Source: Bowdeniella nasicola (GTDB lineage: Bacteria; Actinomycetota; Actinomycetes; Actinomycetales; Actinomycetaceae). Taken from it: a DNA stretch of 64,000 nt. The notes under the pieces were generated by a model, which had not been told where the DNA came from, searched no databases, and saw only the letters and a list, made by a program, of their open reading frames with translations. Where the stretch lies: contig NZ_FNQV01000008.1 of the NCBI RefSeq assembly GCF_900107735.1, positions 1-64,000 of the forward strand. Reading direction: 5' to 3'. The first letter of the stretch is position 1. The number at the start of each line of letters is the position of its first letter. Shown in pieces: positions 38,080 through 47,455 of the stretch. The translations under genes were made by a program, and so were the position numbers.

Positions 38080-39360
38080 CTACGAGGACAGAGGTGGCAG
38101 TTTGGAGGCGTCGAGTTCAGCTTCTGGATCGGCTTCGATCTCGTCTTTGACCTCCAGGGCGACGTCCCGTCGTAGTTCTTGGTCATCAACGACTGATTCA
38201 CTGATTGCTTTATCAAGGTGATGCTGATCAGCGGGGGAGAAGGGCAGATCCTGTTGGAGTTTCTTGCGAGCTAGGCGGCGGATGTGGAAACGACGTTCGA
38301 TTTCTTCGGCAATATCGCTGCGCTGCCTAAGCCAGGCGAGGACGAGAATGGCGATGAGGAGGAGTCCGACGTAGCCAATGATGGGGTAGAGGTAGGCAAC
38401 CAGCGAGGTGAAACCAACGAAGCTTCCGGCGAAGGCCACGAGTACAAAGATCACGAGGGCGGGAAAGAATCTGCCGGGCTTTGTGACAGAAACCCGTCGG
38501 GCGAGTGCATAGAACATGCCGACACCCGTATTGAAGATCATGCCGAAGATGACGATCGCCATGATGAGTCCCGCTGCGGGATGGATCGAATCTACGAGTT
38601 CGAGCATCGGCATGGGCTGGTCGATGACGCTTCCGAGCTGTGCGTACAGGGCGATCGCCGCGATGGTGAGGAGGCCGCCGAAGAGGAGACCGCCAAGCAA
38701 ACCACCACGGCCCGCTGACTTCGGGTCGAGTTGGTCACCTCCCATGACGATGGCCATGGAGACTCCGAGCGCTAGCGCGAGGGCAACATAGTTGAGGGAG
38801 GACAGCGTCCAGTGCGGAAGGGTCGATGGAATGGTTGCCGCAAGCGAATCGAGCTGACTGCGAGTCGAGTCTGCCGAGGCGATCGCGTAGCTCGACGCTG
38901 CTACGACCAGCACGATAATGAAAGGTGTGATCGCACCAATAACGGTGGCGACGCGCTCCACGTCTAACAGTCCGGCAGCAATGCACAGAAGCGCCATAAT
39001 CGCGGAGCCGACCCAAACGGGCAGGCCGAACTGTTGCTCGAGGTTGGCTCCCGCGCCGGCAATCATGACGAGACCAATGCAAAACAGCGTAAAGGTGATG
39101 AACGCGTCAAGGACCTTGGCAAGAAGCGGATGGGAGATCTCCCCAAAGACGACTGAGTGCTCATTTGCTCGGTAGTAGCTTCCCAGCTGCAGCACGATCA
39201 TGCCGGTGAGGGCGAGTACGAGTGCGGCGACGATCGCGCCAACAATGCCCCAGATACCGAAAGAAACGAAGTACTGCAAGACCTCTTGACCGGAGGCGAA
39301 GCCCGCTCCCACCATAAGTCCAACGTATGCGAGCGCAGTCATGACGGTGCGTTTGAGCAC
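38080..39360 (-). CDS. YkvI-type multipass membrane protein (copy 1)
   Basis: 426 residues and about ten membrane helices, APC-superfamily-like, matching YkvI family proteins of unknown substrate. The first helix carries GLMVGAGFASGQEVLQYFVSFG, the typical unwound glycine region; VSMAIVMGGDQLDPKSAGRG is a long conserved loop. The C-terminal ~90 residues are cytosolic and charged. The start is taken as the GTG at 39360, with GGAAGGA seven bases upstream, because the paralogue starts the same way (VL-K/R-RT); an ATG at 39393 is the alternative. Tandem with a paralogue. Confidence 0.8.
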   Translation of the reverse strand: MLKRTVMTALAYVGLMVGAGFASGQEVLQYFVSFGIWGIVGAIVAALVLALTGMIVLQLGSYYRANEHSVVFGEISHPLLAKVLDAFITFTLFCIGLVMIAGAGANLEQQFGLPVWVGSAIMALLCIAAGLLDVERVATVIGAITPFIIVLVVAASSYAIASADSTRSQLDSLAATIPSTLPHWTLSSLNYVALALALGVSMAIVMGGDQLDPKSAGRGGLLGGLLFGGLLTIAAIALYAQLGSVIDQPMPMLELVDSIHPAAGLIMAIVIFGMIFNTGVGMFYALARRVSVTKPGRFFPALVIFVLVAFAGSFVGFTSLVAYLYPIIGYVGLLLIAILVLAWLRQRSDIAEEIERRFHIRRLARKKLQQDLPFSPADQHHLDKAISESVVDDQELRRDVALEVKDEIEADPEAELDASKLPPLSS

Positions 39361-39467
39361 GAGGGGAGTCCTTCCAAGGTCGATAACCGACATTTATCGT
39401 ATGCAAGGACTTGCAAGGTGGCTGTGTGATCCCGTGATCTTGGAGCCAAGATCACACTCGCAGCGCG

Positions 39468-40715
39468 CTAGTTCTGGTCGCTATCCTTGGCCAGTTCAGC
39501 GGTGACTTCATCACTGACATCACGCCATAGTTGGTCATTGTCCAGATTGGATGCGTGGATTTCCTTGCGGAGGTGACGTTCTTCAGCCGGGGAATAGGGC
39601 TGGGATTTATCGAGCTTCTTTCGAAAGAGCTGACGAATACGGGTCCGTCGTTCGATCTCTTCCACAATGGAGGGCCGCGCTTTCAACCAGCCGGCGGCGA
39701 TGACAAGGCAAATGCCGATCCCCACGTAGCCAATCACCGGGAACAGGTAGGACACGAGATTCCCAAAACCGACGAAGCTGACGGCGAAACCAGCCAGAGC
39801 GAGCACCACGATGGTGGGGCGGAATCGTTCGGGACGCTTCGCTACTACGCGCGAGGTGAGTGCGTAGTACATACCGATCGCCGTATTGAAGATCATCGCA
39901 AAGATGACCGCTGACATGACCGTCCCAGCGATCGGATGGATGAAGTTGACCAATTGCAGTGTCGGCATCTCGGCGTATGCCACATAGTTGACGTTGAAGT
40001 AGAGGGCGAATGTCGTGATCAGCAGGAGAGCGCCGTATGTTGCGCCTCCAAGAAGGCCACCTCGTCCCGCTGACTTCGGATCGAGCATGTCACCTCCCAT
40101 GACGATCGCCATCGAAACCGCGAGGGCAAAGCCCATCGCGACGTAGTTCAGAGAGGAAATCAACCAGTTCGGGAGCGTGGAGGGAACCTGGGAGGCTACG
40201 GGAGCCAATTCGCTCAGCGTGCCGGCAGGGTGAGTGAAGGAGTAAATCCCCGCAGCAGTGATGAAAACGACGATCACTGGGGTGATCACACCGATCACCT
40301 CTGTGACGCGCCGCACATCGAGCATTCCGGCAACAATCACGAGCAGCGTAAGCGCCAGCGATCCAAACCAGACGGGGACACCAAACTGCTGATTGAGGTT
40401 CGCGCCGGCCCCGGCGATCATGACAAAGCCCGTAGCAAAGAGCGTGAAAATAATGAACAGATCTAGCGCCCGAGACAAAAAGGGCGTCGTCACGGCATTG
40501 AAAACAGCCGAGTGTTCGCTAGCGCGATAGTAGCTACCAAGCTGCAGGACAACCAAGCACATGAGCGAAAAGAGGACGGCAGCCAAGACAGCACCGACAA
40601 GGCCGGGAATTCCAAAGGACACGAAGTACTGGATGACTTCACGGCCGGAGGCGAAGCCAGCGCCAACAGCAAGGCCGACAACTGCGAGCGCTGTAGTAAT
40701 GGTGCGCCTGAGCAC
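39468..40715 (-). CDS. YkvI-type multipass membrane protein (copy 2)
   Basis: 415 residues, GTG start with AAGAAGCT upstream. It aligns along its whole length with copy 1: GLAVGAGFASGREVIQYFVSFG, VSMAIVMGGDMLDPKSAGRG, and a similar cytosolic tail ending in a charged segment (SPAEERHLRKEI). The two genes are separated by about 100 bp, so this is a tandem duplication with subsequent divergence. Substrate is unknown; sodium-coupled transport is possible from the fold. Confidence 0.8.
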   Translation of the reverse strand: MLRRTITTALAVVGLAVGAGFASGREVIQYFVSFGIPGLVGAVLAAVLFSLMCLVVLQLGSYYRASEHSAVFNAVTTPFLSRALDLFIIFTLFATGFVMIAGAGANLNQQFGVPVWFGSLALTLLVIVAGMLDVRRVTEVIGVITPVIVVFITAAGIYSFTHPAGTLSELAPVASQVPSTLPNWLISSLNYVAMGFALAVSMAIVMGGDMLDPKSAGRGGLLGGATYGALLLITTFALYFNVNYVAYAEMPTLQLVNFIHPIAGTVMSAVIFAMIFNTAIGMYYALTSRVVAKRPERFRPTIVVLALAGFAVSFVGFGNLVSYLFPVIGYVGIGICLVIAAGWLKARPSIVEEIERRTRIRQLFRKKLDKSQPYSPAEERHLRKEIHASNLDNDQLWRDVSDEVTAELAKDSDQN

Positions 40716-40816
40716 GGGAGAGCTTCTTTCTCAGGTGAAGGGATCACCCGTAAGAGTAGTCGGGACCAGGGGACCGCGCACCAGGACCCTCCCGGACACC
40801 CCAAAACCAAAGTGTC

Positions 40817-40830
40817 ATAATATACATTAT
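40817..40830. promoter_or_regulatory. AT-rich palindrome upstream of the YkvI pair
   Basis: ATAAT-ATAC-ATTAT, perfect 5-bp arms, in the 155-bp gap between the nitronate monooxygenase stop and the copy-2 start. On the minus strand it contains TATATT/TATTAT, a plausible -10 region for the ykvI genes, and it stands out in a GC-rich genome. Promoter or operator status is inference. Confidence 0.4.
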
Positions 40831-40870
40831 CGGAACTGGGCTAATAGCCGCCGAGGGGCATTACCCGAGA

Positions 40871-41905
40871 TTATTCGGCCTCTTCCAGCTCCCTCATGAG
40901 GCGCTGAGCGATCTCGGCTGCTGAGCCGCGCGCAACATTGCGGCACGGATCACCTGCCCAGATCGACTGATACTCAACCTCGCGGTTGGCTGACGCCCAT
41001 GCGCGCAGCGGAGCCGTCAGCTTATTGATGTGCGGGTAGAGCTTTGGTGGTACGGCCTCGTCCGAAACGAGCGACGTGAATCCCAAGGCTGGTCTCCCAC
41101 TGAAGGATCTCGTCAGCGCTACTCCCCCGCCCTTTGTTACCAAGTCTTTACCTTCGTCAGAAAGGCCTGACTCATCAGTCGCCAAGAACATGGTTCCGAC
41201 TTGGACCTGCTCCGCTCCATGTCCCAGCATGGTCGCGATATCGCGACCCGACCGGATCCCACCGGCAGCGATCACATGCTCCGCGCCGCCCAAAGCGGCA
41301 TATTCGACGAGCTCTGCGGTGGTTTCAGGGCCAGGATCATCCGTCATTGAGGTAACTGAACGGTGGCCACCGGCCTCCGCCCCCTGGACGATCAGCGCCC
41401 CCAGGCCTCGTCGGAGCGCTTCATCGATCATTTCTCGACTGGCGCACGTCACCCACACAGGTAGGCCCATGGATTCAGCGACCTTTTGAGCTTCCTCGTC
41501 TGGGTAGCCAAAGGTGAAGGAGACGAAGTCCGGTGGCGCCGCGACGAGAGCCTCAAGCTGATCTCGGTTAGACCACGAATGCGAGCATTCCTCGAAGGTT
41601 GGCCACCGGATAGGCAGCTCCGAATAGCGTTTCATTAAATATGTTCGGTACTGAGAAAATTCTCGGTGCGCCCTAGATAGGTCAGTGATCTGTTCGGATA
41701 CGAAGAGATTCACGCCGATCGGTCCACGCGTGAGGTTTCGGGTCTCCGCCAGATCCTTGGCGATCTCTTCGCCGCTGCGATCAGCGCCGGCAATCACACC
41801 CGCGCCACCCGCATCCGCGACCGCCGCACATAGCTCCGGCGTTGTTGGCCCGCCCGCCATCGGAGCTGCAACGATCGGAACTTTAGCGCTTGAATGGTGT
41901 GTCAT
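40871..41905 (-). CDS. Nitronate monooxygenase (NMO/2-nitropropane dioxygenase family)
   Basis: 344 residues, TIM-barrel FMN enzyme. Family segments: VPIVAAPMAGGPTTPELCAAVADAG near the start, GVNLFVSEQ, LIVQGAEAGGHR (catalytic His region), and VIAAGGIRSGRDIATMLGHGAEQVQVGTMFLA (FMN phosphate site). Oxidises alkyl nitronates (for example propionate-3-nitronate), a detoxification role by family. The start MTHHSSAK is chosen because GGAGATGAG is just upstream; the longer frame is not supported. It is divergent from rbpA. Confidence 0.85.
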   Translation of the reverse strand: MTHHSSAKVPIVAAPMAGGPTTPELCAAVADAGGAGVIAGADRSGEEIAKDLAETRNLTRGPIGVNLFVSEQITDLSRAHREFSQYRTYLMKRYSELPIRWPTFEECSHSWSNRDQLEALVAAPPDFVSFTFGYPDEEAQKVAESMGLPVWVTCASREMIDEALRRGLGALIVQGAEAGGHRSVTSMTDDPGPETTAELVEYAALGGAEHVIAAGGIRSGRDIATMLGHGAEQVQVGTMFLATDESGLSDEGKDLVTKGGGVALTRSFSGRPALGFTSLVSDEAVPPKLYPHINKLTAPLRAWASANREVEYQSIWAGDPCRNVARGSAAEIAQRLMRELEEAE

Positions 41906-41949
41906 CTCATCTCCGTCGGTTAGCTCGTTTAATCGAGTTGTGCCAAGGT

Positions 41950-41976
41950 GGGAATAGATCCCCGTTCGAACTGGTT
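41950..41976 (+). promoter_or_regulatory. SigR/SigH-type promoter of rbpA
   Basis: GGGAAT (41950-41955), 18 bp, then GTT (41974-41976). This fits the GGAAT-N18/19-GTT consensus of thiol-stress sigma factors SigR (Streptomyces) and SigH (mycobacteria). It is 60 bp upstream of the rbpA start, and rbpA belongs to the SigR regulon in Streptomyces. Seen in sequence; regulation in this organism is inferred. Confidence 0.65.
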
Positions 41977-42035
41977 CAAGGTTACGTATGCCCGGACACT
42001 GTGTCCTGGCAACGAAGGCTTGGAAGGGAGAGAGT

Positions 42036-42389
42036 ATGGCAGAGCGCGCACTACGCGGAATGAGCCTCGGTTCCCGAAGCATGGAAAGCGATGCTGGCGT
42101 CGAATTCGCCGACCGAATTACCGTCCACTACGACTGTGAGGACTGTGGTCACGTCACTGAGGTGACCATGTTTGCAGAAGCTGAAGTCCCCCTGGTGTGG
42201 GAATGCCAGTGTGGCAAGGAAGCTGTTCTACGGGAGCACGAGCGCCCCGAACCGACAAAGCCGGTCAAGCCCCAGCGCACCCACTGGGACATGCTGCTGG
42301 AGCGCCGCACGATGGATGACCTTCAGGTACTGCTCGATGAGCGCCTGGAGCTGTTGCGGGCAGGAAAACTGCGCCGCCGTTCGGCATAA
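42036..42389 (+). CDS. rbpA: RNA polymerase-binding protein RbpA
   Basis: 117 residues. Actinobacteria-specific general transcription factor that binds the principal sigma factor and RNA polymerase and stabilises the open complex. The core domain has the zinc-site cysteines in HYDCEDCGHVTEV and WECQCGKEA, and the C-terminal sigma-interaction domain TPKTHWDML-like segment reads RTHWDMLLERRTMDDLQVLL. AAGGGAG precedes the ATG. A rho-independent terminator follows. Confidence 0.95.
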   Translation: MAERALRGMSLGSRSMESDAGVEFADRITVHYDCEDCGHVTEVTMFAEAEVPLVWECQCGKEAVLREHERPEPTKPVKPQRTHWDMLLERRTMDDLQVLLDERLELLRAGKLRRRSA

Positions 42390-42407
42390 CTGGCCACCAA
42401 GAAGTCA

Positions 42408-42442
42408 GCCGGTACCTGTTTATCAGGTACCGGCGTCTTTTT
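42408..42442 (+). terminator. Rho-independent terminator after rbpA
   Basis: Perfect 11-bp stem GCCGGTACCTG / CAGGTACCGGC with a 5-nt loop, followed by GTC and five T. It lies 18 bp after the rbpA stop; its T-run reaches the stop codon of the convergent ppm1 gene. Confidence 0.85.
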
Positions 42443-43187
42443 ATCGCTGGAGCTTTTTCCGCAGCGCAGCGATCTGGCGAGAGCGGCGTTCAATCCCCCA
42501 CGACGCCGTGCGTAGGGCCGATTCTTTAATGATTGGACCATCCATTTTCGAAGCTCCAAGGGTGCGCTCCACAAACAGAATCGGAACCTCAATAATCCGA
42601 CCGCCGGCATCATCGACTCGCAGCGTCATATCGACTTGGAAGGAGTATCCCTGCGACTCCACGGTGCTGAGGTCAATGGCTTGGAGGATCTCGCGCCGAT
42701 ACACGCGGAAACCTGCCGTAGCATCCTTGACCTTCAAACCCGTCAGGACTCGGACGTAAAAGTTGGAGCCGCGTGATAGCAGCAGCCGATGCATGGGCCA
42801 GTTCTCAATCCCGCCACCGGCAACCCAGCGAGACCCAATGACGAGATCCGGCGCATCCGGCCGCGAAGCCCGCCGCAGCAGCCGCGGCAAGTCAACGGGC
42901 CGATGCGACAGATCGGCATCCATCTCCACAATGTGGGTGTACTCGCGCGCAAGCGCCCAACCAAACCCGGCAACATACGCCCTGCCGAGTCCGCCCTTCT
43001 CCGTTCGATGCATGACGTGCACTCGCGGGTGCTCGGCCGCTAATGCGTCTGCAATGTCTCCCGTGCCGTCGGGCGAATCATCATCGACGACGAGGATATC
43101 GACGTCCGTTAGCTCCAGAACCTGCGGAACGATGACCGGCAGGTTCTCTTTTTCGTTATATGTCGGAATGATGACGACGGCGCGCAC
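42441..43187 (-). CDS. ppm1: Polyprenol-phosphate-mannose synthase
   Basis: 248 residues, GT2 glycosyltransferase of the Dpm1/Ppm1-D2 type. Makes polyprenyl-phosphate-mannose from GDP-mannose at the inner face of the membrane, the donor for lipoglycan and protein mannosylation. Seen: VVIIPTYNEKENLP, ILVVDDDSPDGTGDI, the metal motif IVEMDADLSHRP and GSRWVAGG. It has no membrane helices of its own. Its 5' end overlaps the 3' end of lnt by 32 bp; in M. tuberculosis the two activities are fused in one Ppm1 polypeptide. Confidence 0.9.
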   Translation of the reverse strand: MRAVVIIPTYNEKENLPVIVPQVLELTDVDILVVDDDSPDGTGDIADALAAEHPRVHVMHRTEKGGLGRAYVAGFGWALAREYTHIVEMDADLSHRPVDLPRLLRRASRPDAPDLVIGSRWVAGGGIENWPMHRLLLSRGSNFYVRVLTGLKVKDATAGFRVYRREILQAIDLSTVESQGYSFQVDMTLRVDDAGGRIIEVPILFVERTLGASKMDGPIIKESALRTASWGIERRSRQIAALRKKLQR

Positions 43188-44727
43188 GCATGCCTCCTGA
43201 AATGATGCCGGATAGCACCCAGCCTAGTGCGAGAGCCCCGGAAGCTAGAACCGGAGCAATCCCCAACCGGTCCGCGACCGTGAGGGACTCCCGCAGCGGA
43301 ATCTTGGCGACGAGATGATGCGCAGTCCAAAGCTCAGTCGAGTCAATGACTCGACCGCGCGGATCGATGATCGCGCTAATACCGACGGTCGAGGCCTGCA
43401 CTGCGCTGCGACCGTGCTCGATGGCTCGAAAGCGAGTAATCGCGGTTTGCTGGGCCGCTTCCTGAGAATCCCCGAAGGAGGCGTTGTTCGTCGGCACGAT
43501 GAGAACCTTGGCCCCCAGTTCCACCGATTCGCGCACGATATCTTCTACCGATATCTCAAAACAGATTGCGTCCCCGAGCCGCACTACCCGATCGCCGATT
43601 GGCACGTCGAGGATTCCCGGCTTATCACCGGCAACCATATCGACCTGAACCTTTTCGACATCTGAGCTGATCTTGGCAAAGAAATCTCGATACGGAATGT
43701 ACTCGCCGAACGGAACCGGATGCTGCTTGGTGTAACTCGAATGAACCGCGATCGACTCACCCTCGGGGACAAATACGACGTGCTGGTTGACGCGCGAGTG
43801 TTCAAAAAACTCCTGCGTTCCGACCATGATGGGTACGCCGGCCGCCTGAACGGCCTGTGTCACGCTCCTCGCGGCGTGCGCATCGACCCGTGGATCGAGG
43901 TCCGCTGCCGACTCGGGCCAGACGATGAGATCGATATCGTCGTGTTGCTCCAGCATCCGCAGTGTTTCGTCCCGGTGATTGTCCGTGACCTTGCGAGCCT
44001 GCTCGGCAAACGTCGCAAGCGGCGGCCGTGGCACATTACCCTGCACGAGTCCGACCGTCATGTGCCCCTGCTCCGCCCGGCTCGATAACGGCGCGAGCGA
44101 GGCCAGCAGCGGCAGCAGCGCCACCGCGGCAATCTGAATCCCGCGCCAGAGGAACACGTTGCCTCGCTCCCCCGCCACGTCGATTGTCCGTGCGAGCAAG
44201 ACTCCTGCGACAACGACAACGAAGCCGACGAGCGTCGTCCCGCCATAGGCGGCAAGGCGCGACAGCGGGCCCTCGATCTGCGAGTAGCCGAGCAGACCCC
44301 AAGCGAATCCACCAAAGGGAGCTCTGGAGCGAACGGCCTCGAGCGCGACAAACAGCACCGCGGACCCGAGCGCATCAATCACGCCAGAATATCCAAGCGT
44401 GAACCAGCCGCCTCGGATCGCCCAACTGCGCAGCAAACCATACAATCCAAGGATCAGCGCTTGAGCTGAACTTAGCGCGAGCCAGGGAATGTAGTTGCCG
44501 ACCGAGATCGTCGACCACCACAGCAGGGGGAAGAAAAACGCCAGTCCGAAGATCGTGCCGAGCAGGAAGAATCGGCCCGCCTTCTGGTGCGCGAACGTCA
44601 GGTGTAGCACGCCGATCGCGAGGATCGCGGCCCACCACCACTGCAACGGCAGGAAAGCGAGATTAAGAACGCCGCCCGCAAGAGCCGCGAGGATCACTCG
44701 GGCAAGGAATCCACATCGGGCAGGCAC
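43156..44727 (-). CDS. lnt: Apolipoprotein N-acyltransferase
   Basis: 523 residues: about six to eight N-terminal membrane helices and a C-terminal nitrilase domain outside the membrane. N-acylates the diacylglyceryl-cysteine of lipoproteins. The catalytic triad is visible as Glu272 (IVWPESAADL), Lys334 (SYTKQHPVPFGEYIPYRD) and Cys389 (GDAICFEISVED). It overlaps ppm1 and is probably co-transcribed with it. The sequence pairs functionally with lgt at 37224-38051. Confidence 0.9.
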   Translation of the reverse strand: MPARCGFLARVILAALAGGVLNLAFLPLQWWWAAILAIGVLHLTFAHQKAGRFFLLGTIFGLAFFFPLLWWSTISVGNYIPWLALSSAQALILGLYGLLRSWAIRGGWFTLGYSGVIDALGSAVLFVALEAVRSRAPFGGFAWGLLGYSQIEGPLSRLAAYGGTTLVGFVVVVAGVLLARTIDVAGERGNVFLWRGIQIAAVALLPLLASLAPLSSRAEQGHMTVGLVQGNVPRPPLATFAEQARKVTDNHRDETLRMLEQHDDIDLIVWPESAADLDPRVDAHAARSVTQAVQAAGVPIMVGTQEFFEHSRVNQHVVFVPEGESIAVHSSYTKQHPVPFGEYIPYRDFFAKISSDVEKVQVDMVAGDKPGILDVPIGDRVVRLGDAICFEISVEDIVRESVELGAKVLIVPTNNASFGDSQEAAQQTAITRFRAIEHGRSAVQASTVGISAIIDPRGRVIDSTELWTAHHLVAKIPLRESLTVADRLGIAPVLASGALALGWVLSGIISGGMRARRRHHSDI

Positions 44728-44761
44728 TCCCCCATGCTAATGGATCGAGCGCCAGCGTCGA

Positions 44762-47455
44762 TCAGATGGTCGACCACGCCACGATGCCGCGGTAGATGAG
44801 GTCTCGTGCCGCCTTGCCCCGCTCGGCGAGGTCCTCATTGCCGGCTGCTCGAGCGGCCGCGACGATGTGGTCGAGCACGTCCGCGGTCTGCTTGGTCCAC
44901 CGCACGAAATCGCCCGCCGTGATGCCGGAGGTTTGCAGCGCCCGATTCAGATGCAGGCCGCGTGCCCAGTCACGCATGGCCGTGACGAGGCCGTCGTCGA
45001 CGACCCGCATGGGCGCAATCCGATGCCGTTCCTCGCCCTGACGCAGATCCTCGGAGACGTATCGGATCTGGTCGATCGCCCGACCAAGATCCCCCTTCAG
45101 GTGCAGCGGATCGCGCACGTCCTCGCCGCGTGAGACGAAGACGAACATCGTCGCGGCGGCGGCAAGGTCGACGGCGGAGAGCTCATCGAGTACGCCGCGG
45201 CTGAGAATCTCGGTGATGAGCAGATCGGTTTCGGCGGTCACTTGCCGCAGCATGTCGCCCTTGGCGGTCAGGCTGAAGTCTTCGTCGAGATATCCCAACT
45301 CGATGAGGTAGGCGCAAATCCGCCGAAAGGCGATGCCGAGTCCCTCGGTCTTTTCTGCGAGCTTGGTTTCGTTTGCCCGCAACGATTTGCGCACATCGCG
45401 CCAGCGGGCGGCCCACCGCTCGTGATCGCTGCGCCTCGGGCAGTGGTGGGCGCGATGCGAGGTCAGCACCGCCCGCAGTGCGGCGAGCTCGTCCTCAACC
45501 TCTTCATCGCGGGGCTTGGCAACGATCGCCTCCCCCTTGCGCGTAGAGATCTTTCCCAGCTTGGCGGCGAGCTGTTTGCGAACCTTCGGGGTCTTCCACG
45601 ACCCGGAGGCCGAACCGAGAAACCCGATCGTCGTCGGGACCTGCAAGAAGTCGTGGCCCGTCATCGTGCGCAACTTGCCGGTGCTGTCGACGAGTGTCAG
45701 TACGGTGCCCTGGGCTCCGGAGTGCCGAGTATCGACGACGACGGCGCGGTGAGTGCGGCGAGCGAACCGATACTCGATGGCGTCGCCGACGGCGAGGTTA
45801 TCCAGGGCGAGCTGCTTGTGCAGCGCCCGGTTCTTCTTGCGCGTCGACTTCTCCAGCGCCGAGATCCTGTCACGCAGCGTCAGGTAGTCGACGAAGGCGC
45901 AATCGCAGTCGAGGGCTTTCTCATAGCCTTGCAGTGCCTGGCGTTCCTTACGGATCCGCCTGGCCAGTCCGCCCACCGACCTATCGACCTGGAACTGGGC
46001 GAAGCTCGATTCCAAAATCCCCTCGGCCTGGGCGACGGTGAGCCAGCTCAGCAGGTTGACGGCCATCGAATAGGTGGGTCGGAATGCCGAGTTCAGCGGG
46101 TAGGTGCGTTTGGATGCGAGGCCAACAATCGCGTCGACGTTGATGCGCGGGTCGTAGACGACGATGGCGTGGCCCTCAATATCGATCCCGCGCCGGCCGG
46201 CGCGGCCCGTGAGCTGGGTGTACTGGCCCGGGGTGAGCATGACGTGGTCCGAGCCGTCCCACTTGATGAGGCCTTCGATGACGACCGAGCGTGCCGGCAT
46301 GTTGATGCCGAGCGCGAGGGTCTCGGTCGCGTAGACGACCCGAATGAGGCCCGCGACGAACAACTGCTCGACGCATTCTTTAAAGATCGGCAACAACCCG
46401 GCGTGGTGCGCCGCAATGCCGCGGGTCGCGGCGTGGTAGAACGTCTCGTAGCCGACTGCGGCGCGATCCTCGGCGGACAGGTCCATGCACGTGCGTTCGA
46501 CGATCTCCCCAATGACGTCGGCCTCGCGGCGCGTCGTCAGGACAACTCCGGCAGCCAACAGTTCTTCGACCGCCTGTTGGCAGCCGGCACGCGAAAAGAC
46601 GAAGACAATCGCCGGCAGCAGACCGGCTTCTTCTAGGGTTGCGACGACGTCGAGGCGGGAAGTGCGCGGCCGGCGACGGGGTTGGCGTCCCCGGCCCGCA
46701 CCGCCACCAATGGCCTGGTAGACCTCCGGGTTGACCTTCAGCGGATCGCGTGGATGGGTCAGGTCGAACATGCGCCGGCCGACCATGATGTGCTGAGTCA
46801 GTGGAACCGGCCGGTGCTCAGAGACGATGACCTCGGTGTGTCCGCGCAGTTCGCTCAGCCAGGCCCCAAATTCCTCGGCGTTGGACACCGTCGCCGACAG
46901 CGAGATAACCTGGACTCGTTCGGGCAGCAGGATCATGCATTCTTCCCACACCGGGCCGCGGAAGCGGTCGGCGAGGTAATGCACCTCGTCCATCACGACG
47001 AAGCGGACGTCGGCTAGATCGCGCGAATCCTGGTAGAGCATATTGCGCAGGACTTCCGTCGTCATGACGACGATCGGGGCGTCGCCGTTAATGGAGACAT
47101 CCCCCGTGAGGATGCCGACGTTCTCGGCGCCCCACACTTTTGCGAAATCGTTGTACTTCTGGTTCGACAGTGCCTTGATGGGGGTCGTGTACATGAGGCG
47201 CACGCCCTCGTGGATCGCCTGGTAGGCGGCGAACTCCCCCACGACGGTTTTGCCGGCTCCCGTCGGCGCCGCCACGAGGACGCCCTTGCCGTCTTCCACC
47301 GCTTGGCAGGCTTCTTTCTGAAAATCATCAAGCTCGAAGCTCAGCGTGCGCTGATAGGCCGCGACCGCGCTCCGATCGAATTCTGCACGTTTGCGTGAGG
47401 CGGCGTAGCGTTCGGCGGGCGAGAGCTCAACGTCGTCGTAGCTCTGGTCAGTCAT
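44762..47455 (-). CDS. DEAD/DEAH-box RNA helicase, Mtr4/HelY (Ski2-like) family
   Basis: 897 residues. Superfamily 2 helicase: Walker A APTGAGKT (63-70), DEVH (156-159), VISLSATVSN, and motif VI as QLTGRAGRRGID. A long C-terminal region of the DSHCT type (VTAETDLLITEILSRGVLDEL, then RYVSEDLR) follows. This is the actinobacterial HelY/Mtr4-like helicase, presumed to act in RNA processing or decay. Its 5' end overlaps the upstream kinase gene by 8 bp. Confidence 0.92.
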   Translation of the reverse strand: MTDQSYDDVELSPAERYAASRKRAEFDRSAVAAYQRTLSFELDDFQKEACQAVEDGKGVLVAAPTGAGKTVVGEFAAYQAIHEGVRLMYTTPIKALSNQKYNDFAKVWGAENVGILTGDVSINGDAPIVVMTTEVLRNMLYQDSRDLADVRFVVMDEVHYLADRFRGPVWEECMILLPERVQVISLSATVSNAEEFGAWLSELRGHTEVIVSEHRPVPLTQHIMVGRRMFDLTHPRDPLKVNPEVYQAIGGGAGRGRQPRRRPRTSRLDVVATLEEAGLLPAIVFVFSRAGCQQAVEELLAAGVVLTTRREADVIGEIVERTCMDLSAEDRAAVGYETFYHAATRGIAAHHAGLLPIFKECVEQLFVAGLIRVVYATETLALGINMPARSVVIEGLIKWDGSDHVMLTPGQYTQLTGRAGRRGIDIEGHAIVVYDPRINVDAIVGLASKRTYPLNSAFRPTYSMAVNLLSWLTVAQAEGILESSFAQFQVDRSVGGLARRIRKERQALQGYEKALDCDCAFVDYLTLRDRISALEKSTRKKNRALHKQLALDNLAVGDAIEYRFARRTHRAVVVDTRHSGAQGTVLTLVDSTGKLRTMTGHDFLQVPTTIGFLGSASGSWKTPKVRKQLAAKLGKISTRKGEAIVAKPRDEEVEDELAALRAVLTSHRAHHCPRRSDHERWAARWRDVRKSLRANETKLAEKTEGLGIAFRRICAYLIELGYLDEDFSLTAKGDMLRQVTAETDLLITEILSRGVLDELSAVDLAAAATMFVFVSRGEDVRDPLHLKGDLGRAIDQIRYVSEDLRQGEERHRIAPMRVVDDGLVTAMRDWARGLHLNRALQTSGITAGDFVRWTKQTADVLDHIVAAARAAGNEDLAERGKAARDLIYRGIVAWSTI

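Noticed and set aside
45242-46636. A 464-codon plus-strand frame inside the helicase gene
   Set aside because: The minus-strand helicase has all its motifs; the plus frame is a shadow.
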